64,000 nt of DNA from Liquorilactobacillus oeni DSM 19972 (GCF_001436275.1 NZ_AZEH01000020.1:348602-412601), one strand, 5' to 3'. Positions 26,546 through 37,267 are shown, counted from the first letter of the stretch. The notes: generated by a model not told the origin, from the sequence alone. Made by a program: numbers and translations.

Positions 26546-28354
26546 ATGGAAGCAAAAGTTTCTAAAAAGAAAACACTGAAGACTCGTATTCAAAAACTGG
26601 GAACGAGTCTTAGTGGAATGATTATGCCGAACATTGCTGCGATCATTGCTTGGGGCCTGATTACCGCTGTTTTTATGGCTGCCGGATGGTTTCCAAACAA
26701 ACAAATTGCAACATTGATTGATCCGATGCTTAATTATATGATCCCTCTATTAATAGCATATGTCGGAGGGCGGATGGTATATGAAGAACGAGGAGCAGTC
26801 GTTGGTGCGATCGCGGTAATGGGTGTGATTGTCGGAGCAAAGGTTCCGATGTTCTTAGGTGCGATGATCATGGGCCCATTGGGTGGATGGTGCATCAAAA
26901 AGTTTGACCAAATGTTTCAAGATAAGATCAAATCTGGATTTGAAATGATTTATAACAACTTTTCAAGTGGAATTCTTGGAATGATTTTAGCAATTTTTGG
27001 TGTTTTTGTTATCAACCCTTTGGTAACGGCGGGTAGCATGGTAATGAGCAAGGGCGTTGATTGGATTATTTCAATTCATATGCTGCCGTTAGCAAACATT
27101 ATTATCGAACCTGCAAAGGTGCTTTTCTTAAATAATGCAATTGGAAACGGAATTTTAGTTCCATTAGGAATTCAACAGGCGTCGCAAGCAGGCAAATCTG
27201 TTTTGTTCTTGCTTGAATCTAATCCAGGTCCTGGTTTAGGAATTTTGTTAGCATTTATTCTCTTTGGTAAGGGTGCTGCAAAAGCTTCTGCTCCAGGGGC
27301 AGCCTTAATTGAATTCTTTGGTGGGATTCACGAAATTTATTTTCCATATGTATTAATGAAGCCTGCATTAATCTTTGCTGCAATGGCCGGCGGCGTCAGT
27401 GGAACATTTACATTCTCACTTTTAAACACTGGTGTTAAAGCCGCAGCATCGCCAGGTTCAATTATTGCAATTTTGTTAATGACGCCTAAAGGAAATTATC
27501 TTCGTATTCTCGCGGGAGTATTTGTTGCAGCAGTAGTTTCATTTATCGTTGCAGCAATAATTTTGAAAACTGACAAATCAGATGGTAAAGCTGAAGATGA
27601 GCTGGCTAAAAAGCAGGCGCAAATGAGCCAGATGAAAGCTGAATCAAAAGGTGGTACAGCATCTATCGATGGACAGAATGCTGAAAAAGCAGTTCAAAAA
27701 TATGCTGATGTTAAAAAAATTATCTTTGCTTGTGACGCTGGTATGGGCTCATCTGCAATGGGAGCATCTTTACTGCGTGATAAAGTTAAAAAAGCAGGAA
27801 TTAAGGATATGCCCGTTACAAACACGGCTATCAGCCGCTTAAAGGATGAAGATGGCTTGCTGGTAATTACCCAAGAAGAGTTAGCTGACCGCGCATTACA
27901 GAAGACACCGAATGCAATGCATATTGCAGTAGACAACTTTTTAAGCAGTCCTAAATATGATGAAGTAGTATTAAACCTTAAAGCACTTACACAATTAGAA
28001 CCTGAAAAACAACTTCAACAGAAAAAAGAAGCAGGTGCTGATAGCAGTAATCATCCAGTGGATATTGATTATAGTGCAGTTGAAGAGGTTGACTTTATTC
28101 ACCATGATCAGCGAGTGGGTTCAGCTACAATGGCGGCTTCCTTGTTTAAAGATCGGTTGAAGAAAGCTGGAAAGAAAGTTCCAGTTAAAAACCTTGGAAT
28201 AAACGAACTAGAAGATAGCAAAAAACATTTAGTAATCGTAACTAATGAAGCAGAGAAAAATCTGAAATTACGTTATACTGAGGTACAGATAGTAGCTGTA
28301 AAGAACTTGCTTGAAGATGAAGAATACAGTTATATTGTCGAACACTTAGCGTAA
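26546..28354 (+). CDS. mtlA: Mannitol-specific PTS EIICB with a degenerate second EIIB
   Basis: A 602-residue permease. The EIIC membrane domain spans about residues 10-345 and includes the family segment GGIHEIYFPYVLMKP. EIIB1 (about 388-480) has the phospho-cysteine in IIFACDAGMGSSAMGAS. A second EIIB-like domain (about 510-602) aligns along its length, but the cysteine position reads FIHHDQRVGSATMAAS, so the cysteine is lost and His-His takes its place. EIIA is a separate gene (mtlF). It converts external mannitol to mannitol 1-phosphate. The ATG is preceded by AAGGAGG. Confidence 0.93.
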   Translation: MEAKVSKKKTLKTRIQKLGTSLSGMIMPNIAAIIAWGLITAVFMAAGWFPNKQIATLIDPMLNYMIPLLIAYVGGRMVYEERGAVVGAIAVMGVIVGAKVPMFLGAMIMGPLGGWCIKKFDQMFQDKIKSGFEMIYNNFSSGILGMILAIFGVFVINPLVTAGSMVMSKGVDWIISIHMLPLANIIIEPAKVLFLNNAIGNGILVPLGIQQASQAGKSVLFLLESNPGPGLGILLAFILFGKGAAKASAPGAALIEFFGGIHEIYFPYVLMKPALIFAAMAGGVSGTFTFSLLNTGVKAAASPGSIIAILLMTPKGNYLRILAGVFVAAVVSFIVAAIILKTDKSDGKAEDELAKKQAQMSQMKAESKGGTASIDGQNAEKAVQKYADVKKIIFACDAGMGSSAMGASLLRDKVKKAGIKDMPVTNTAISRLKDEDGLLVITQEELADRALQKTPNAMHIAVDNFLSSPKYDEVVLNLKALTQLEPEKQLQQKKEAGADSSNHPVDIDYSAVEEVDFIHHDQRVGSATMAASLFKDRLKKAGKKVPVKNLGINELEDSKKHLVIVTNEAEKNLKLRYTEVQIVAVKNLLEDEEYSYIVEHLA

Positions 28355-28369
28355 AAGAGGATGATTTAG

Positions 28370-30439
28370 TTGATCTTGCTATCAGACCGCCAAAAAAAGA
28401 TATTGAGTAAAATTTGTGAAAGCCCGGAAGGTGTCCAGATGGCTGAACTTGAAGATGCATTAAAGATCAGCCGCAGAACAGTTTACCGCGAATTTTCAGA
28501 ACTAAAGCTGTATCTTAGCCAGCACGGTCTAAAGATTCAAAATCACGAAACGCTGTATCTTTTAGAAGGCTCGACAGCTGATAAAGCAAGGCTTGAAATG
28601 GAACTTCATGGCCAAAAAGAAAAAGTTATTTTAACAACAAAACAGCGGCAAGCAGCAATTGTTTGTTTGCTTTTGTTGCGAAGTGAACCAATTAAAATTT
28701 TTTCACTCGCAGTTTCTCTAGGTGTTAGCGAAGGGACAATTCAAAGAGACCTGAAAAGAGTCTCTAGGGCTTTGGCTGGATATGGGATTAAGTTAGACGC
28801 AAAAAAAGCAGTTGGTATACAGATAGTCGGAGAAGAAGCGCAGCGCAGGCTGATACTCTGCGGTACTTTGACAAATGAAATTAATGAATATGAGTTTTTC
28901 GAGTACTTGAATGTAAAACAAGATAATCAAACACAAAGTTTTTTCTTGAATCTATTACCAAAAAGCGTTTTGCAAAAATGTGTGACAGCACTCGAAAAGG
29001 CACGGATAACTTATCGCATGAGATCTGATATGCAAGAGATGCAGTTAGTTCTAATGATTGCAATTTCACTTATTAGAATGAAAAAGGTTGTTATTAAAAA
29101 ATATAATGCAGCAGAGCAGGATAAAATTTTCCAATACAGACAACAGGTGCTTGAGATTTTTACAAAATTCAGCAATGAAGTAAAAGAAAGAATAACGACG
29201 AGTGAGGTAGACTTTATTGCGGCTCAACTACAAGGATTGGATTATCATTTTGGTGTCAGCGGCTGGGCTGATAACTATGATCTGCGGATCTCATACAGTA
29301 TCAAGCAGCTGATTCAGCTGATTTCAACTGAAATTCACTGGAACTTTGGCTTGGATCAGGACCTTTTCTCCAGACTTGTTAGACACATGACTTTGCTGTT
29401 GCATCGTGAATCAGCACGGCTGCCCAACACTCGTATTGAGATCTTGAATAGCGTGGGGCAGCGATATCCAAAACTTTATGCGGCTGTTAAGAAAGCACTT
29501 AAAGAAATCTTTGTAAATTATTCGTTTTCAGAAACTGAGTCGCAGTTGATTTTACTGTATTTTGCAAACAGTTATTCGAGCAGCAGTGCAAAAAGACAAT
29601 TAAGGGCACTAATTGTCTGTCCTAACGGTATCGGAACTGCGAGTATCCTGAAAGGCCGACTTCATAAAGAGATCCCGATTATTGGAGAAATCAAAATTGC
29701 AAAAGTCTCACAACTTAATGGGATCGATCCTGCTGAATACGACTTGATTCTTTCAACTCTTAATCTGCCAGGATTTGACTGGAAGTACCAAGTTGTCAGT
29801 CCGTTATTATTAGATGATGAACTGGAAAGAATTAAAAATTTGATTTCAAAGTATGACATGGGTAAAAAACAGCAGCTGCAAAATATTCAAAAACAATCTT
29901 CTGATCCTGAACAAGGACAAAAACGGTTGCATAAGATGCTCAGCAGGTTAAGAGAAAGTAGCGCTTTGCTGGACAGAATAACCGTTGAAAAAATTGAAGT
30001 TGAAAGCGATTTGGATACTGTGTTAGCAAAAATTTTAGAGAGGATTCCTCAAACAGTTGTTACAGATCGCGTTAGAGTTAAACAAGAAATGATCAAAAGA
30101 GCAGCTGTTGCACCTGTCGGGATTCCTGATACAGAAATTGCATTGGTGCATACTACTGACAAGTGCGTAAAGTTTCCTTTCTTTTCAGTTTATGAGTTAA
30201 CAAAACCGCTTGAAATGCTCGCAATGGATCAATCACCGATTGAGGTTGTTAGGATAATGTTAATGGTCGGTCCGTCGCCGATGGATGATTTTCAAAATGA
30301 CTTAATGGGGCTGATAAGCAGCACTATTGTAATGAACAGCAGCAACACACGTATTTTTGAAGATGGCACGCAACAACAGATTAAGAATTTAATTGCAACA
30401 CAATTTATGGAACAAATTGACTTTAAAAGAGAGGGATGA
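28370..30439 (+). CDS. mtlR: Mannitol operon activator with PRD and PTS domains
   Basis: A 689-residue BglG/MtlR-type activator. An N-terminal HTH (about residues 5-60) and a second HTH (about 85-145) are followed by two PRDs (about 185-400). An EIIB-Gat-like domain has Cys in LIVCPNGIGTAS (about 417), and a C-terminal EIIA-Mtl domain (about 540-685) has the His in ALVHTTDKC. Phosphorylation through the PTS sets its activity, so it reports mannitol flux and general sugar status. The start is TTG 28370 after AAGAGGATG. It lies between mtlA and mtlF. Confidence 0.93.
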   Translation: MILLSDRQKKILSKICESPEGVQMAELEDALKISRRTVYREFSELKLYLSQHGLKIQNHETLYLLEGSTADKARLEMELHGQKEKVILTTKQRQAAIVCLLLLRSEPIKIFSLAVSLGVSEGTIQRDLKRVSRALAGYGIKLDAKKAVGIQIVGEEAQRRLILCGTLTNEINEYEFFEYLNVKQDNQTQSFFLNLLPKSVLQKCVTALEKARITYRMRSDMQEMQLVLMIAISLIRMKKVVIKKYNAAEQDKIFQYRQQVLEIFTKFSNEVKERITTSEVDFIAAQLQGLDYHFGVSGWADNYDLRISYSIKQLIQLISTEIHWNFGLDQDLFSRLVRHMTLLLHRESARLPNTRIEILNSVGQRYPKLYAAVKKALKEIFVNYSFSETESQLILLYFANSYSSSSAKRQLRALIVCPNGIGTASILKGRLHKEIPIIGEIKIAKVSQLNGIDPAEYDLILSTLNLPGFDWKYQVVSPLLLDDELERIKNLISKYDMGKKQQLQNIQKQSSDPEQGQKRLHKMLSRLRESSALLDRITVEKIEVESDLDTVLAKILERIPQTVVTDRVRVKQEMIKRAAVAPVGIPDTEIALVHTTDKCVKFPFFSVYELTKPLEMLAMDQSPIEVVRIMLMVGPSPMDDFQNDLMGLISSTIVMNSSNTRIFEDGTQQQIKNLIATQFMEQIDFKREG

Positions 30440-30445
30440 GAAGGT

Positions 30446-30889
30446 ATGGAATTACAAAAAGAGATGGTTCTTCTTGGTCAGCATGTAGCAACTAAGGAAG
30501 AAGCAATTAGATTGGCAGGAAAACTGTTAGTTGATAATGGTTACGTTGAGAATGGGTATATTGATTCAATGCTTGCACGCAACAATGATGTTTCAACGTA
30601 TATGGGGAATTTCATTGCAATACCGCATGGGACGGAAGATGGTAAAAGATTTATTAAAAAAACAGGTATTTCGATTGTTCAGGTTCCAATGGGCGTGGAT
30701 TTTTCTGAAGATGAAGGAACAGAAAACATTGTAACAGTTGTCTTTGGAATTGCCGGTTTGAATGGAGAACATTTGAATATCTTGTCGCAAATCGCACTTT
30801 TTTGCAGCGATGTTAATAATGTAGTTAAGTTAGCAGACGCACAGTCCGAAGAAGAGATCATTAATTTATTGAAAGAGGTTGGTAAATAA
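30446..30889 (+). CDS. mtlF: Mannitol-specific PTS EIIA
   Basis: A 147-residue EIIA of the fructose/mannitol class. The active-site His is in [11 protein letters not shown] (about residue 60-62). It receives phosphate from HPr and passes it to the cysteine of the MtlA EIIB domain. It lies 6 nt after mtlR and overlaps mtlD by one base, so mtlR-mtlF-mtlD are translated as a tight unit. The ribosome binding site is GAGGGATGAGAAGG. Confidence 0.94.
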   Translation: MELQKEMVLLGQHVATKEEAIRLAGKLLVDNGYVENGYIDSMLARNNDVSTYMGNFIAIPHGTEDGKRFIKKTGISIVQVPMGVDFSEDEGTENIVTVVFGIAGLNGEHLNILSQIALFCSDVNNVVKLADAQSEEEIINLLKEVGK

Positions 30890-32043
30890 TGAAAGCTGTA
30901 CATTTTGGAGCAGGAAATATTGGTCGCGGTTTTATCGGTGAAACTTTAGCTGAAAATGATTTCGAGATTACATTTGTTGATGTCAATGAAAAAATTATTG
31001 ATGCGTTGAACGAAAGACATGGCTATACAATTCAGCTGGCAGATGAAACACAAAAGAAGATTAACGTTGACAATGTCAGCGGGATCAACAATGGAAAAGA
31101 TCCGGAAAAAGTTGTTGCTGCATTGAAGGAAGCGGACATCGTAACCACGGCAATCGGCCCTAAGATTTTGAAGTTTATTGCACCTTTAATTGCTCAGGGT
31201 ATCCAAGCACGAAAAGCAGACAGCAATAAACATAAGGTAGATGTAATTGCTTGTGAGAACATGATTGGCGGCAGTCAATCATTGAAAAAAGAGGTTTATT
31301 CACATCTCGAGCCAGCAGACAAGGAATATGCTGACCAAACGATTGGGTTCCCTAACGCAGCTGTCGATCGGATCGTACCACTGCAAAAGCATGAAGACCC
31401 GCTATTTGTTTCAGTAGAACCATTCAAAGAATGGGTTGTTGACGAAAGCCAAATGGCAGCACCAGAATTGAAGTTAAAAAAGGTTCACTATGCTCCGGAT
31501 CTGGAACCGTTCATTGAAAGAAAGCTTTTTTCAGTTAATACTGGGCACGCAACTGTGGCATATACTGGCAAGCATAAGGGTTATGACAATATTGGCGATG
31601 CCATTGCGGATCCTGAGGTTTTGCAGCAGCTTAAAAGAGTTTTGAAAGAAACAGGAGATCTGTTGATCGCCAAGTGGAAATTTGAACGTAAGGATCATGA
31701 GGCTTATCAAAAGAAGATTATCGGCAGGTTCGAAAATAAGTATCTTTCTGATGAAATTGCACGTGTGGGCAGAACACCAATTCGCAAGCTGGGTTATGAT
31801 GAACGGTTCATTCGCCCGATTCGTGAAGCTAAGGAACGCGATTTGAGTTATAAGGCGCTTCTTGAAACTGTTGGGATGATCTATACTTTTGATGAACCTA
31901 AAGATGATGAAAGCCAAGAATTGCAAAAGTTGCTCAAAGAAGAATCTCTTAATGAGGTTATCCGCAAGACTACTGGCTTGAAGGACGAGAAGTTAATCAA
32001 AGATATTGAAGCATCGTATAAAAAAGCTGTTGAAACAAAATAA
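30889..32043 (+). CDS. mtlD: Mannitol-1-phosphate 5-dehydrogenase
   Basis: A 384-residue long-chain NAD-dependent dehydrogenase that oxidises mannitol 1-phosphate to fructose 6-phosphate, and can run in reverse to re-oxidise NADH. The N-terminus [20 protein letters not shown] contains the Rossmann GxGxxGxG. The catalytic region shows [21 protein letters not shown] (about residues 210-230), with the Lys/Asn/His set of the family. Length is standard. It is the last gene of the mtl operon and is followed by a terminator. Confidence 0.96.
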   Translation: MKAVHFGAGNIGRGFIGETLAENDFEITFVDVNEKIIDALNERHGYTIQLADETQKKINVDNVSGINNGKDPEKVVAALKEADIVTTAIGPKILKFIAPLIAQGIQARKADSNKHKVDVIACENMIGGSQSLKKEVYSHLEPADKEYADQTIGFPNAAVDRIVPLQKHEDPLFVSVEPFKEWVVDESQMAAPELKLKKVHYAPDLEPFIERKLFSVNTGHATVAYTGKHKGYDNIGDAIADPEVLQQLKRVLKETGDLLIAKWKFERKDHEAYQKKIIGRFENKYLSDEIARVGRTPIRKLGYDERFIRPIREAKERDLSYKALLETVGMIYTFDEPKDDESQELQKLLKEESLNEVIRKTTGLKDEKLIKDIEASYKKAVETK

Positions 32044-32059
32044 TTTTAAGAATTTATAA

Positions 32060-32235
32060 AGAGCTGTGCTAATTATGTTTTTAGTACAGCTCTTTTGTAC
32101 GCTCTTGCAGTTGCCATATTAACGTGTTTCAATAGTCAGCTTTTTCCGCTTAACCATAAATTATTCATAGTTAAATTCAGGTTATGTTCGTAATTTGCAG
32201 TCAATGCACAAATCCTAACGACTATTAGCACACTC
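32060..32235 (+). repeat. Dispersed repeat copy B, including the mtlD terminator
   Basis: The hairpin AGAGCTGTGCT/AGTACAGCTCT (32060-32092) with TTTTG terminates the mtl operon. It is followed by the core: CCATATTAACGTGTTTCAATAGTC (32114-32137), a central hairpin with arms around 32158-32195, and AACGACTATTAGCAC at the right end (32218-32231). The central stem keeps pairing by G-U changes (CATAGTT with GGTTATG). Spurious ORFs on the minus strand arise from this element. Confidence 0.85.
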
Positions 32236-32501
32236 TCTGTTTTGTGTCTAGAAAGATAGTATTGGTTTGCATAATAATCACCAACATTTTTTTCGCCATT
32301 TTTATAATTGGTATAGTCCTTATTGATATGATTTTGGCTTTGTGAATCGTATATACCATTTTGAGATAATTTAATTGACATGAGCATGAAAATGTCTTAT
32401 ATTTTTTGTTAGTAAGATAAATTATTTTATTTTTTGATATAGACCAATTTTGTAAAATTAATATTTTTTTATAATAAATGTGTAGAAAGGCTGGTTTTAT
32501 T
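32236..32501. other. Gap upstream of glmS
   Basis: A very AT-rich stretch. TATAAT at 32470-32475 may be the glmS -10, but no good -35 is spaced correctly. I looked for the conserved core of a glmS ribozyme and did not find one. Confidence 0.35.
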
Positions 32502-34319
32502 ATGTGTGGTATAGTCGGAGTTACAGGCAACCAGAACGCTGTTGAGATTCTCTTGAAGGGGTTAGAGAGGCTTGAATATCGGGGTTATGACTCTGCTGGT
32601 ATCTATGTTAATGATCAAGATGGCAAGGAGTACCTTGTTAAAGAAAAAGGGCGTATTTCTGACTTACGTAAAGAGATCTCAAATGATGTTCATGGCTCAA
32701 CTGGAATCGGACACACGCGCTGGGCAACTCATGGTGCTCCCAGCAAAGCTAATGCACATCCGCACATATCAGCTGATGGTCGCTACTATCTTGTACATAA
32801 TGGTGTAATCGGCAACTTTGCTCAATTGAAAGAAGAATATCTGCAAGATGTAACTTTTAAAAGCGACACAGATACGGAAGTAGTCGTTCAACTGGTAGCA
32901 AAATTTGCACAGCAGGGTTTGAAAACAAAGACAGCTTTTAAAAAAGTATTGGGTTTAATTGATGAAAGTTCTTCGTATTCCTTTTTATTAGTTGATCATA
33001 GAGAGCCTGATACACTTTATGTAGCTAAGAATAAGAGCCCATTGCTGATTGGCGTCGGTCAAGGTTTTAACGTTGTCTGCAGTGATGCACTTGCAATGCT
33101 TGATCAGACTCATGACTTTATTGAGTTGACAGATGGAGAAATTGTCATAGTTAAACCTAACAGTATTAGAATTGAAGACCCTCAAGGAAATGTTGTTGAA
33201 CGCAAGCCGTTTCATGTTAGTACAGATGCTTCAGAAGCTGACAAGGGGGCATATCCGTACTATATGTTGAAGGAGATTGATGAGCAGCCAGGTGTAATGC
33301 GCTCATTAATCAAACATTATGTTGCTGAAGACGGCAGTATCAAAATAGCTAAAGATTTGCTGGCAAAATTAAACGGAGCAGATCGGCTTTATATTGTTGC
33401 TGCTGGAACGAGTTACCATGCAGGACTTGTGGGCAAAGAGATTTTTGAAAGACTCACAAAGATTCCGACAGAAGTCCATGTAGCTTCGGAATTTGCATAC
33501 AATCCACCACTGCTCTCTAAAAAACCTTTCTTCATTTTTCTGACACAAAGTGGAGAAACAGCTGATAGCAGACAAGTACTTTCACTAGTTAATCAATGGG
33601 GTTATCAAAGTTTAACGATTACAAATGTGGAAAATTCTACATTATCACGTGAAGCAACTTACACATTGCTACTTTACGCTGGGCCAGAAATTGCCGTTGC
33701 TTCAACAAAGGCATATACTGGACAAATCGCTTTGGAAGCTTTACTGGCCAAAGCGATGGGTACACAGCAAGGTCTTACTGCAGCTGCAGGTTTTAATGTT
33801 TCTCAGGAATTGACAAAAGTAGCCAATGGGATGCAAGAACTGGTTGATGAAAAAACACAGTTTGAAAAGCTTGCCACTGCTGCGTTGTCTACCACGCGCA
33901 ATGCTTTTTATATTGGTCGTGCAATCGATTATGATATTGCACAAGAGGCTGCACTTAAACTTAAGGAAGTTTCTTATGTACAAACAGAAGGATTTGCTTC
34001 AGGTGAATTAAAGCACGGAACAATTGCCTTGATTGAAAAAGATACTCCAGTGGTTGCAATCATCACAGATGAAAAGACAGCTAAACATACACGCAGCAAC
34101 GCTCAAGAAGTTTTAGCTCGTGGGGCTAATGTGATTTACATTGTTAGCCGTGCGCTTTCAGAAGAAGGAGACCAAATTATTTTACCTGATGTTCATCCGC
34201 TGTTGACTCCATTATTGGCGATTGTACCTTGCCAATTGTTAGCGTATTACACCAGTTTACAGCGTGGATACGACGTTGATAAGCCGCGTAATTTGGCTAA
34301 AAGTGTGACAGTGGAATAG
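32502..34319 (+). CDS. glmS: Glutamine--fructose-6-phosphate aminotransferase
   Basis: A 605-residue isomerising enzyme that makes glucosamine 6-phosphate, the entry to peptidoglycan and teichoic acid amino sugars. The N-terminal glutaminase starts MCGIVGVTGN, with Cys2 becoming the catalytic N-terminal Cys1 after Met removal; HTRWATHG is near residue 75. Two SIS domains carry AAGTSYHAG and TQSGETADSR. The C-terminus ends KSVTVE as in the family. ATG 32502 is required to expose the Cys; the upstream in-frame start (32478) would bury it. Confidence 0.97.
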   Translation: MCGIVGVTGNQNAVEILLKGLERLEYRGYDSAGIYVNDQDGKEYLVKEKGRISDLRKEISNDVHGSTGIGHTRWATHGAPSKANAHPHISADGRYYLVHNGVIGNFAQLKEEYLQDVTFKSDTDTEVVVQLVAKFAQQGLKTKTAFKKVLGLIDESSSYSFLLVDHREPDTLYVAKNKSPLLIGVGQGFNVVCSDALAMLDQTHDFIELTDGEIVIVKPNSIRIEDPQGNVVERKPFHVSTDASEADKGAYPYYMLKEIDEQPGVMRSLIKHYVAEDGSIKIAKDLLAKLNGADRLYIVAAGTSYHAGLVGKEIFERLTKIPTEVHVASEFAYNPPLLSKKPFFIFLTQSGETADSRQVLSLVNQWGYQSLTITNVENSTLSREATYTLLLYAGPEIAVASTKAYTGQIALEALLAKAMGTQQGLTAAAGFNVSQELTKVANGMQELVDEKTQFEKLATAALSTTRNAFYIGRAIDYDIAQEAALKLKEVSYVQTEGFASGELKHGTIALIEKDTPVVAIITDEKTAKHTRSNAQEVLARGANVIYIVSRALSEEGDQIILPDVHPLLTPLLAIVPCQLLAYYTSLQRGYDVDKPRNLAKSVTVE

Positions 34320-34375
34320 AGTTTAAACAGTTATTTTAAGTCTTAATTTAGATTTGAAATTGTTATTAAAATATA

Positions 34376-34470
34376 AAAAGACTGACTATTGAAACACGCT
34401 AATGCGCATATTGCAGATTAAAATAGAGGAGCTGGGTCAAAAGACAACTTTTGACCCAGCTCCTCTTATT
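34376..34470 (-). repeat. Truncated inverted copy C of the dispersed repeat
   Basis: Read on the minus strand, the hairpin AGAGGAGCTGGGTCAAAAG / CTTTTGACCCAGCTCCTCT (34466-34425) is followed by TTGCAGTT-like spacing and AGCGTGTTTCAATAGTCAG (34402-34384), after which the core stops. The hairpin is symmetric and also acts as the glmS terminator on the plus strand (followed by TATT). Orientation is opposite to all other copies. Confidence 0.75.
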
Positions 34471-34585
34471 GTGAAACTGAATTTTTGTTATAAGAAATAG
34501 TTATTACAATGTCACAGTTTGACTATAATTTTCTTACTGGAATAAAGTAATTAATTGTAAACAAAAATTCAGGAGGTCAATAACT

Positions 34586-36256
34586 ATGAAATATACACCA
34601 GAACAATTATTGCATGATCCGTTTTTGAATAAAGGAACCGCCTTTACTCGCTCAGAAAGAGATCAGTATAGCTTAAACGGCCTATTACCACCTGCTATTC
34701 AGACATTAGAGCAGCAAGTCAAACAAGCCTATGCACAATATCAAAGTAAGGAAACTGCTTTAGAGAAGCGGATCTTCTTGATGAACATCTTTAATGAAAA
34801 TCATATTCTTTTTTACAAACTTTTTTCGCAACATGTTTATGAATTTATGCCAATTGTTTATGATCCAACAATTGCTGACACTATCGAAAACTACAGCGCA
34901 TTATTCACTGACCCGCAAAATGCGACCTATTTATCAATCGATGATCAGGATCATATTGAAGATGCACTACGTCAAAGTGCAGATGGACGTGATATCCGTT
35001 TGATTGTTGTGACTGATGGTGAAGGTATCTTAGGAATTGGAGATTGGGGAACCCAAGGGGTCGATATCGCTGTTGGAAAATTAATGGTTTATTCTGCAGC
35101 AGCAGGAATAGATCCTAGTCAGGTATTGCCGGTTGTTTTAGATGCAGGAACAAACAATAAAAAAATTCTTGACGATGATCTTTATTTAGGAGTTCGTCAT
35201 GAAAGAATTTATGGTAAAAAATATAATTCTTTTGTAGATCGCTTTGTTGCAATTGCAGAAAAAATGTTTCCTAATTTGTATCTTCATTTTGAAGATTTTG
35301 GCAGAAGCAATGCTGCCAATATTTTAAATCGTTATAAGGAACAATATACAGTTTTTAATGATGATATCCAAGGAACCGGAATTATTGTTTTAGCAGGGAT
35401 TCTTGGCGCATTAAATATTTCACATGAAAAAATCAGTGATCAAATTTATATGTGTTTTGGTGCGGGAACTGCCGGTGCAGGAATTGCCAGTCGGATTTGC
35501 GAAGAATTTGTGCAGCAAGGAATGACAATACAAGAAGCTAAAAAACATTTTTACCTTGTAGATAAGCAGGGTCTATTGTTTGATGATATGGATGATTTAA
35601 CACCAGAGCAAAAGCCATTTGCACGTAAACGAAGTGAGTTTGCCAACGCAGAGAAACTTACTAATCTTGAAGCTGCTGTGAAGGCAATCCATCCTACTAT
35701 TTTAGTTGGTACTTCAACTGTTCCAGGGTCTTTCACTGAGAATGTTATAAAAGAAATGGCTGCACATACTGAACGTCCAATTATTTTCCCGCTATCTAAC
35801 CCTACCAAGCTGGCCGAAGCTAAAGCTGAAGATCTGATTTGCTGGACTAAAGGGAAAGCTCTAGTAGCTACAGGGATTCCTGCAGAACCGGTTGTCTATG
35901 ATGGTGTTTCATATGAAATCGGCCAGGCTAATAATGCCTTGGTTTATCCTGGTCTTGGATTAGGTACAATTGCTGCAACAGCACGTTTATTAACAGATGG
36001 AATGATCTCTGCGGCAGCGCATAGCCTTGGCGGGATCGTTGATTCTACTCAACCAGGTGCTGCTGTTTTACCACCAGTTTCTAAGCTGAGTTCTTTCAGC
36101 CAGACTGTTGCGATTGCAACAGCTAAAGAAGCAGTTGCTGAAAAGTTAAACCGCACAAAAATTGCTGATGTAGAAAAGGCGATTGCAGATATTAAATGGA
36201 CACCAGAATATCATGCAATATTAGCTGATGTAAAAGTTGCAAAGAGGGGCGAATAA
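34586..36256 (+). CDS. mleS: Malolactic enzyme
   Basis: A 556-residue malic-enzyme-family protein that converts L-malate to L-lactate and CO2 with NAD and Mn2+. It closely follows the Oenococcus/Lactobacillus malolactic enzyme over its whole length: [13 protein letters not shown] at residue 9, [18 protein letters not shown] near 87, [21 protein letters not shown], the NAD-binding [10 protein letters not shown] and [13 protein letters not shown]. The reaction yields proton-motive force and deacidifies the cytoplasm. The malate permease gene follows after 4 nt. No mleR regulator is adjacent. The ribosome binding site is AGGAGG. Confidence 0.95.
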   Translation: MKYTPEQLLHDPFLNKGTAFTRSERDQYSLNGLLPPAIQTLEQQVKQAYAQYQSKETALEKRIFLMNIFNENHILFYKLFSQHVYEFMPIVYDPTIADTIENYSALFTDPQNATYLSIDDQDHIEDALRQSADGRDIRLIVVTDGEGILGIGDWGTQGVDIAVGKLMVYSAAAGIDPSQVLPVVLDAGTNNKKILDDDLYLGVRHERIYGKKYNSFVDRFVAIAEKMFPNLYLHFEDFGRSNAANILNRYKEQYTVFNDDIQGTGIIVLAGILGALNISHEKISDQIYMCFGAGTAGAGIASRICEEFVQQGMTIQEAKKHFYLVDKQGLLFDDMDDLTPEQKPFARKRSEFANAEKLTNLEAAVKAIHPTILVGTSTVPGSFTENVIKEMAAHTERPIIFPLSNPTKLAEAKAEDLICWTKGKALVATGIPAEPVVYDGVSYEIGQANNALVYPGLGLGTIAATARLLTDGMISAAAHSLGGIVDSTQPGAAVLPPVSKLSSFSQTVAIATAKEAVAEKLNRTKIADVEKAIADIKWTPEYHAILADVKVAKRGE

Positions 36257-36260
36257 AACA

Positions 36261-37244
36261 ATGGCTGCATTATTTACCTCCATTCAAAGTATTTTGACGA
36301 TTGTTTTGATCATTGCTTTGGGTTATCTTTTACGTAAAAAAGGCTGGTTTGATGATAATTTTGGTGGTACGATTTCCAAGTTGTTAATGAAAGTTGCGCT
36401 GCCTGCTTCTATTTTTACCAGTGTTTTGAAGCGCCTTACATTAAGCAAACTTCTTGGGTTATCTTCTGGTTTAATTTATGGGTTCGGCGGCGTTATTCTT
36501 GGCTACATTGTGGCTTTTATACTTGTAAAGCTGCTTAAAGTAAGGCCCGGTCGACGTGGAACGTTTATTAATATGTTTGTTAATGCAAATACTATTTTTA
36601 TTGGTTTACCGCTGAACTTAGCGCTTTTTGGCGACAAAGCGATGGCTTATTTCTTAATGTATTACGTCGTTAACACAGTTTCTACTTGGACATTAGGTGC
36701 CTTTTTAATGTCTTGGGATGATCCTACTAAGACAAGTGGAACAAGCAGTAAAAGCAGTTTCAATTGGAAGAAACTATTGCCGCCGCCACTAGTAGGTTTC
36801 TTAGTAGCATTGGTCTTCTTGGTCCTACCAGTGCATGTTATGCAAGTTAGCTGGCTGGCATTTTTAATCAATGCACTAACTTATGTAGGCAGCCTTGTGA
36901 CACCATTATCATTAATTTACATTGGGATCGTGCTATGCAATGCCGGACTTTCTTCTATTAGGTTTGATCGAGATACGATTGTGGCCTTAGTGGGCCGTTT
37001 TGCGATTGCACCTGCTTTGATTGCAATGCTGATCTTTTTAGGGATGCATCACGGATTCGGTATTCCAAGTCTGGAAGCACAGACCCTGATTGTTCAAGCA
37101 TCTGCTCCTGGTCTTGCGGTCTTGCCGATTTTGGCGAATGAAGGTCATGGAGATGTAGAATATGCTACTAATGTAGTTACTACTTCAACCGTTCTATTTG
37201 CAGTTGTATTGCCAGTTGTGATGGTATTGATTCAAAACTTTTAA
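36261..37244 (+). CDS. mleP: Malate permease (AEC family)
   Basis: An auxin-efflux-carrier-family transporter of about 327 residues with roughly ten membrane segments. The N-terminus LTIVLIIALGYLLRKKGWF and the mid-protein NANTIFIGLPLNLALFG are typical. Next to mleS it is expected to exchange malate and lactate, or to import malate. The frame is open from 36237 inside mleS, but ATG 36261 with AGAGGGGCG upstream gives the proper N-terminus. A clear terminator follows, so mleSP is a two-gene operon. Confidence 0.9.
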   Translation: MAALFTSIQSILTIVLIIALGYLLRKKGWFDDNFGGTISKLLMKVALPASIFTSVLKRLTLSKLLGLSSGLIYGFGGVILGYIVAFILVKLLKVRPGRRGTFINMFVNANTIFIGLPLNLALFGDKAMAYFLMYYVVNTVSTWTLGAFLMSWDDPTKTSGTSSKSSFNWKKLLPPPLVGFLVALVFLVLPVHVMQVSWLAFLINALTYVGSLVTPLSLIYIGIVLCNAGLSSIRFDRDTIVALVGRFAIAPALIAMLIFLGMHHGFGIPSLEAQTLIVQASAPGLAVLPILANEGHGDVEYATNVVTTSTVLFAVVLPVVMVLIQNF

Positions 37245-37267
37245 AATAATCAAGCAAGTATAACAAA

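Noticed and set aside
32236..32501. glmS ribozyme
   Set aside because: I looked for the conserved ribozyme core upstream of glmS and found only AT-rich sequence with a possible -10.
32136..32530. Two minus-strand ORFs between mtlD and glmS
   Set aside because: They arise from repeat copy B and AT-rich sequence, without ribosome binding sites.
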